Below are positions 4,928 through 7,819 of a stretch of DNA of 7,819 nt, piece by piece. Made by a program: the position numbers and the translations under genes. The notes below the pieces were generated by a model. That model did not search any database and had not been told where the DNA came from. It was given only the letters and a program-made list of their open reading frames with translations. This DNA comes from Candidatus Methanomethylophilaceae archaeon (lineage in GTDB: Archaea > Thermoplasmatota > Thermoplasmata > Methanomassiliicoccales > Methanomethylophilaceae), in assembly GCA_017475875.1 (NCBI GenBank), contig JAFVET010000164.1, positions 1 to 7,819 on the forward strand, written 5' to 3'. Positions within the stretch are counted from its first letter, which is position 1, and each line of letters begins with the position of its first letter.

Positions 4928-7819
4928 ATGTCGACGCCTGCCGCTTCGCCCCCGTCAATTGCACACACGCCCGAGTCCGGGGCTTGGGGAAAGATCCCGA
5001 TGTCCTCGCGCGCCCTTGTCGCAGTCCTGACGGCACTGCTGGTCGCAGGTTCCGCGGTCGTTCTGCTCGCATCCGACGAATCGGCTGGAGACACTACCGG
5101 GTCCTGTGGAGAAAACCTGACCTGGGTGCTGGATTCGAGCGGCCATCTGACCATCGAAGGCCAGGGACCCATGTACGATTACGACTGGGCCACCACCCTT
5201 TCGCCATGGCACGACAAGAAGACCGTGAAGACCGTGACTGTTTCCGAAGGTGTCACCTCCATCGGAAGTTACGCTTTCGTAGGTTGCTACGCGATCTCGA
5301 CGGTCTCCATCCCAGGTTCCGTCACGTCGATAGGAGCCTCCGCGTTCGCAGGGTGCACTTCTCTCCCGTCCATTACGATTCCAGGTTCAGTCAAGTCGAT
5401 AGGCGGCTTCGCGTTCGACGGATGCACCTCGTTCAAGACAATGGTCATCCCCGATTCCGTCACCTTCATGGGGAACGGCGTGTTCTACTATTGCAACGGT
5501 TTGGAATCGGTGGTCATCGGCAGGGGTATCGGGTCCATCGGTGAGAACGCGTTCTTCAATTGCAACTCGTTGGAATCGGTGGTCATCCCCGATTCGGTCA
5601 AGTCGATAGGTGGCAACGCGTTCCTGAGCTGCAGGTCCCTCATGTCCGTCGAGATTCCCGGTTCCGTCACATCCATCGGCGATTACGCGTTCGCCTACTG
5701 CGACGGTCTGGTGTCCGTGACCATTCCCGGTTCCGTCACCTCCATCGGAACCGACGCCTTCGCCGACCTGACATTCCACGACGGGGACAGGGAGCTGATT
5801 TACAGCGAGCTGCCCGGGCATACGTACGTCGGTTCAGGCGACATGACACTGTACAGGTACGAGGACCCCGTTTCCGTAGGCGATCTTTTCGCGGACGGCG
5901 GTCTGGTCTACGAGGTGTCGAATCTGGACCCAGCGACGGTCTCCGTCGTCGGCCCGGAATCCGATGTCAGAGACGTCGGGATCCCGTCGTCAGTCGTGTA
6001 CGAGGGGCTGGAGTTCGCGGTCACGTCCATAGGCGACGCGGCGTTCGCGGGATGCGCGATCGAGAGGATATCGTTCCCGTCGACGCTCGCAAGCGTCGCC
6101 GCGACCGCGTTCGACACTTCCTTTCACAAGGGCAGCAACGATCTCTCAGCGACGGCCGGCTCCCTGAAGGGCAAGGTCTTCTCGGGAACCGTCGGCGACC
6201 TCTACGTCGAGGGTTCGGTCGTGAAGAACACCGTGGTGAAGGCGGGTGGTCTGACGTTCAAGGTCGTCAACATGGCCCCGACCCGTCTCTCCCTCACGGG
6301 AGCGTCCGATGCCATCACAGAACTCGTGGTTCCGATCATAGTCTCGGCCGGGGGACTCGCCTTCGACGTCACATCCGTCGCGGAGGGTGCCTTCGAGGGT
6401 TGCACGGAACTCAGGTCGGTGGACCTCGGGGCCACGACCACCGTGTACCGTTCGGCGTTCGCGGGATGCACAGGGTTGGAGGAGGTCAGGTTCTCCGATG
6501 TGACCAAGACGGTCTACACCAGTTCGTTCGACGTAGCCTTCGTGGACGGTTCGAAGGAGATCACCTATGCGCCTTACCTCCGCGACGGGACGTTCGTCGG
6601 TGGCGACGGCGTCCTCTACAAGGTCGGTTCGATAAAGGACGGGACCGTCCTGCAGAAGGACGGGATGAAGTTCAAGGTTGTGGATTTCGACAACAGGAAG
6701 GCGAGGCTCACCTATGCGTCGCCGGAGATCGTTGACCTCGTCGTCCCATCCACGATCACCGCCGGCGGATTCACATTCAACGTGACGTCGGTCGGCAAGG
6801 GTGCCTTGGAGGGCCGCACCGACCTCAGGTCGGTGGACCTCGGCTCGGTGACCACGTTGTACGTCTCGGCGTTCGCTGGGTGCACCGGGTTGGAGAGGGT
6901 CGTCTTCCCGGACACCCTGACGACCCTGTACAAGAACTCATTCGACGTCGACTTCCACAAAGGTTCCAAGGTCCTCGTCGAGAACGCCAAGAACCTCGCG
7001 GGAAAGACGTTCTCGGGGTCCGGGGGGCACCTGTACCTCGACGGCTCCGTGGTGAAGAACACAGTAATCGTTTCCGGCGACCTGACGTTCAAGGTCATCA
7101 GCCTCGACACGATGAGGGCGAGGCTCACCGCGGGGACGGACGCGGTGATCGATCTGGTCGTCCCGGATCAGATCTCGGCCGGAGGGCTGACTTTCGAAGT
7201 CACCTCCGTCGCGGTGGGCGCCTTCGAGGGCCATACAGATCTTAAGTCGGTGGACCTCGGGTCGGTGCTGACTGTGTACGCATCGGCTTTCGCCGGGTGC
7301 ACCGGGTTGGAGAGGGTAGTCTTCCCGGACACGCTGACGACCCTGTACAAGAGTGCTTTCGACGTAGACTTCCACAAGGGATCGAAGATTCTGGGCGAGA
7401 CCGTCAAGAACCTCAAGGGCAGGACGTTCTCCGGATCCGGCGGACACCTGTACCTCGACGGCTCCGTAATCAAGAACACCGTCATCGTGGCGGGCGACCT
7501 GACGTTCAAGGTGGTCGCCCTCGACACGATGAGGGTGAGGCTCACTGCGGCATCGGAGACGGTCGTCGATCTGGTCGTTCCGGATCAGATCTCGGCCGGT
7601 GGGCTCACGTTCGACGTCACCTCGGTCGCGGAGGGCGCTTTCGAGGGCCGTACCGACTTCAGGTCGGTGGATCTCGGGTCGGTGCTGACCGTGTACGCAT
7701 CGGCTTTCGCCGGGTGCACGGGGTTGGAGAAGGTCGTCTTCCCAGATACTTTGAAGACCCTGTACGGGGACGCATTCGACGTCACGTTCTGTTCGGGGGA
7801 TAAGGAGCTCGCGAAGACC
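4928..7819 (+). CDS. BspA-like leucine-rich-repeat surface protein (3' partial)
   Basis: One frame stays open from ATG 4928 to the right edge (964 codons, no stop), so the C-terminus is missing. A hydrophobic segment (ALVAVLTALLVAGSAVVLL, from base 5012) acts as signal peptide or anchor. After a spacer come eight 23-residue BspA-type leucine-rich units of pattern IPxSVTSIGxxAFxGCxxL (5234-5785), then five longer units of up to 139 residues (from 5849), each containing further LTSV/AFxGC leucine-rich motifs. BspA-like proteins in bacteria, protists and gut archaea bind host or cell surfaces; adhesion is inferred here. ATG 4928 is preferred because the TATA box predicts a leaderless transcript from it and 17 of the 24 extra codons end in G or C. 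ATG 5000 would give a more classical short signal peptide and remains possible. Almost every leucine-rich unit has one cysteine. Confidence 0.87.
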   Translation, partial: MSTPAASPPSIAHTPESGAWGKIPMSSRALVAVLTALLVAGSAVVLLASDESAGDTTGSCGENLTWVLDSSGHLTIEGQGPMYDYDWATTLSPWHDKKTVKTVTVSEGVTSIGSYAFVGCYAISTVSIPGSVTSIGASAFAGCTSLPSITIPGSVKSIGGFAFDGCTSFKTMVIPDSVTFMGNGVFYYCNGLESVVIGRGIGSIGENAFFNCNSLESVVIPDSVKSIGGNAFLSCRSLMSVEIPGSVTSIGDYAFAYCDGLVSVTIPGSVTSIGTDAFADLTFHDGDRELIYSELPGHTYVGSGDMTLYRYEDPVSVGDLFADGGLVYEVSNLDPATVSVVGPESDVRDVGIPSSVVYEGLEFAVTSIGDAAFAGCAIERISFPSTLASVAATAFDTSFHKGSNDLSATAGSLKGKVFSGTVGDLYVEGSVVKNTVVKAGGLTFKVVNMAPTRLSLTGASDAITELVVPIIVSAGGLAFDVTSVAEGAFEGCTELRSVDLGATTTVYRSAFAGCTGLEEVRFSDVTKTVYTSSFDVAFVDGSKEITYAPYLRDGTFVGGDGVLYKVGSIKDGTVLQKDGMKFKVVDFDNRKARLTYASPEIVDLVVPSTITAGGFTFNVTSVGKGALEGRTDLRSVDLGSVTTLYVSAFAGCTGLERVVFPDTLTTLYKNSFDVDFHKGSKVLVENAKNLAGKTFSGSGGHLYLDGSVVKNTVIVSGDLTFKVISLDTMRARLTAGTDAVIDLVVPDQISAGGLTFEVTSVAVGAFEGHTDLKSVDLGSVLTVYASAFAGCTGLERVVFPDTLTTLYKSAFDVDFHKGSKILGETVKNLKGRTFSGSGGHLYLDGSVIKNTVIVAGDLTFKVVALDTMRVRLTAASETVVDLVVPDQISAGGLTFDVTSVAEGAFEGRTDFRSVDLGSVLTVYASAFAGCTGLEKVVFPDTLKTLYGDAFDVTFCSGDKELAKT
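5234..5785 (+). repeat. Eight tandem 69-bp leucine-rich-repeat units
   Basis: Units start at 5234, 5303, 5372, 5441, 5510, 5579, 5648 and 5717, exactly 69 bp (23 codons) each with no indels. The pattern is V-x-I-P-x-S-V-x-S-I-G-x-x-A-F-x-x-C-x-x-L-x-S. The first unit has VSEG in place of IPGS, unit 5 has IGRG, and the last loses the cysteine, marking the ends of the solenoid. This is the LRR_5/BspA class. Confidence 0.9.
5849..7819 (+). repeat. Five tandem long repeats, last period 417 bp
   Basis: Units begin at a Leu-Tyr pair at 5849, 6200, 6614, 7031 and 7448. Their lengths are 351, 414, 417, 417 and at least 372 bp (cut by the edge). Each has a short beta-rich part (DGSVVKNTV, LTFKV), a linker (SAGGL), and a leucine-rich part (VTSVAxGAFEG, AFAGCTGLE). 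By hand count about four in five residues agree between the last two units, and long DNA blocks are shared. Divergence rises toward the N-terminal side. Confidence 0.88.

Noticed and set aside
5560..6735. A 391-codon Arg/Gly-rich frame inside the repeat-protein gene
   Set aside because: It is an out-of-frame shadow of the G/C-rich repeats, with typical Arg/Gly/His-rich shadow composition. The frame from 4928 has clear leucine-rich motifs throughout.
5234..7819. Regular repeats considered as a CRISPR array
   Set aside because: The repeats are in-frame protein-coding units with continuous similarity and no unique spacers.

Overview
The window looks archaeal, most likely from the Thermoplasmata side of the Euryarchaeota, perhaps a gut-type Methanomassiliicoccales relative. 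The clues are TATA-type promoters about 25-30 bases ahead of genes, a divergent FtsZ-like protein, an archaeal-looking TrmJ-family methyltransferase, a tRNA gene with encoded CCA, G+C-rich coding sequence and a very large BspA-type leucine-rich-repeat surface protein. The taxonomic placement is inference; no marker here fixes it.

Layout: 1-461 has no gene I can support, but holds a small dyad, a 15-bp direct repeat and a strong TATA box. At 462-1295 (+) lies a short FtsZ/tubulin-superfamily protein with an altered nucleotide signature and no recognisable catalytic T7 loop. It converges, with a 35-bp tail overlap, on a TrmJ-like SPOUT RNA methyltransferase (1261-1980, -). The methyltransferase is divergent from a two-gene SMR transporter operon (2142-2468 and 2470-2817, +), and a palindromic A/T-rich box lies between them. 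A membrane-anchored HAD-type phosphatase follows (2863-3954, +). A signal-anchored cyclophilin-like protein (3724-4467, -) converges on it, with an unusually long 231-bp antisense overlap.

The segment 4468-4629 holds a 14-bp near-perfect inverted repeat that could also fold as a pseudoknot, then the promoter of tRNA-Asn(GTT) at 4630-4705. From 4928 to the right edge a single uninterrupted frame (964 codons, no stop reached) encodes a secreted BspA-like protein. It has eight 23-residue leucine-rich units followed by at least five long units, the last ones repeating every 417 bp.

The genes do not form one pathway. The SMR pair is a likely export unit. The HAD protein, the cyclophilin-like protein and the giant repeat protein all carry N-terminal hydrophobic segments, so the right two thirds of the window leans toward cell-envelope functions. 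The most unusual items are the degenerate FtsZ homologue, the recent tandem amplification in the surface protein, and the dyad/pseudoknot element before the tRNA.
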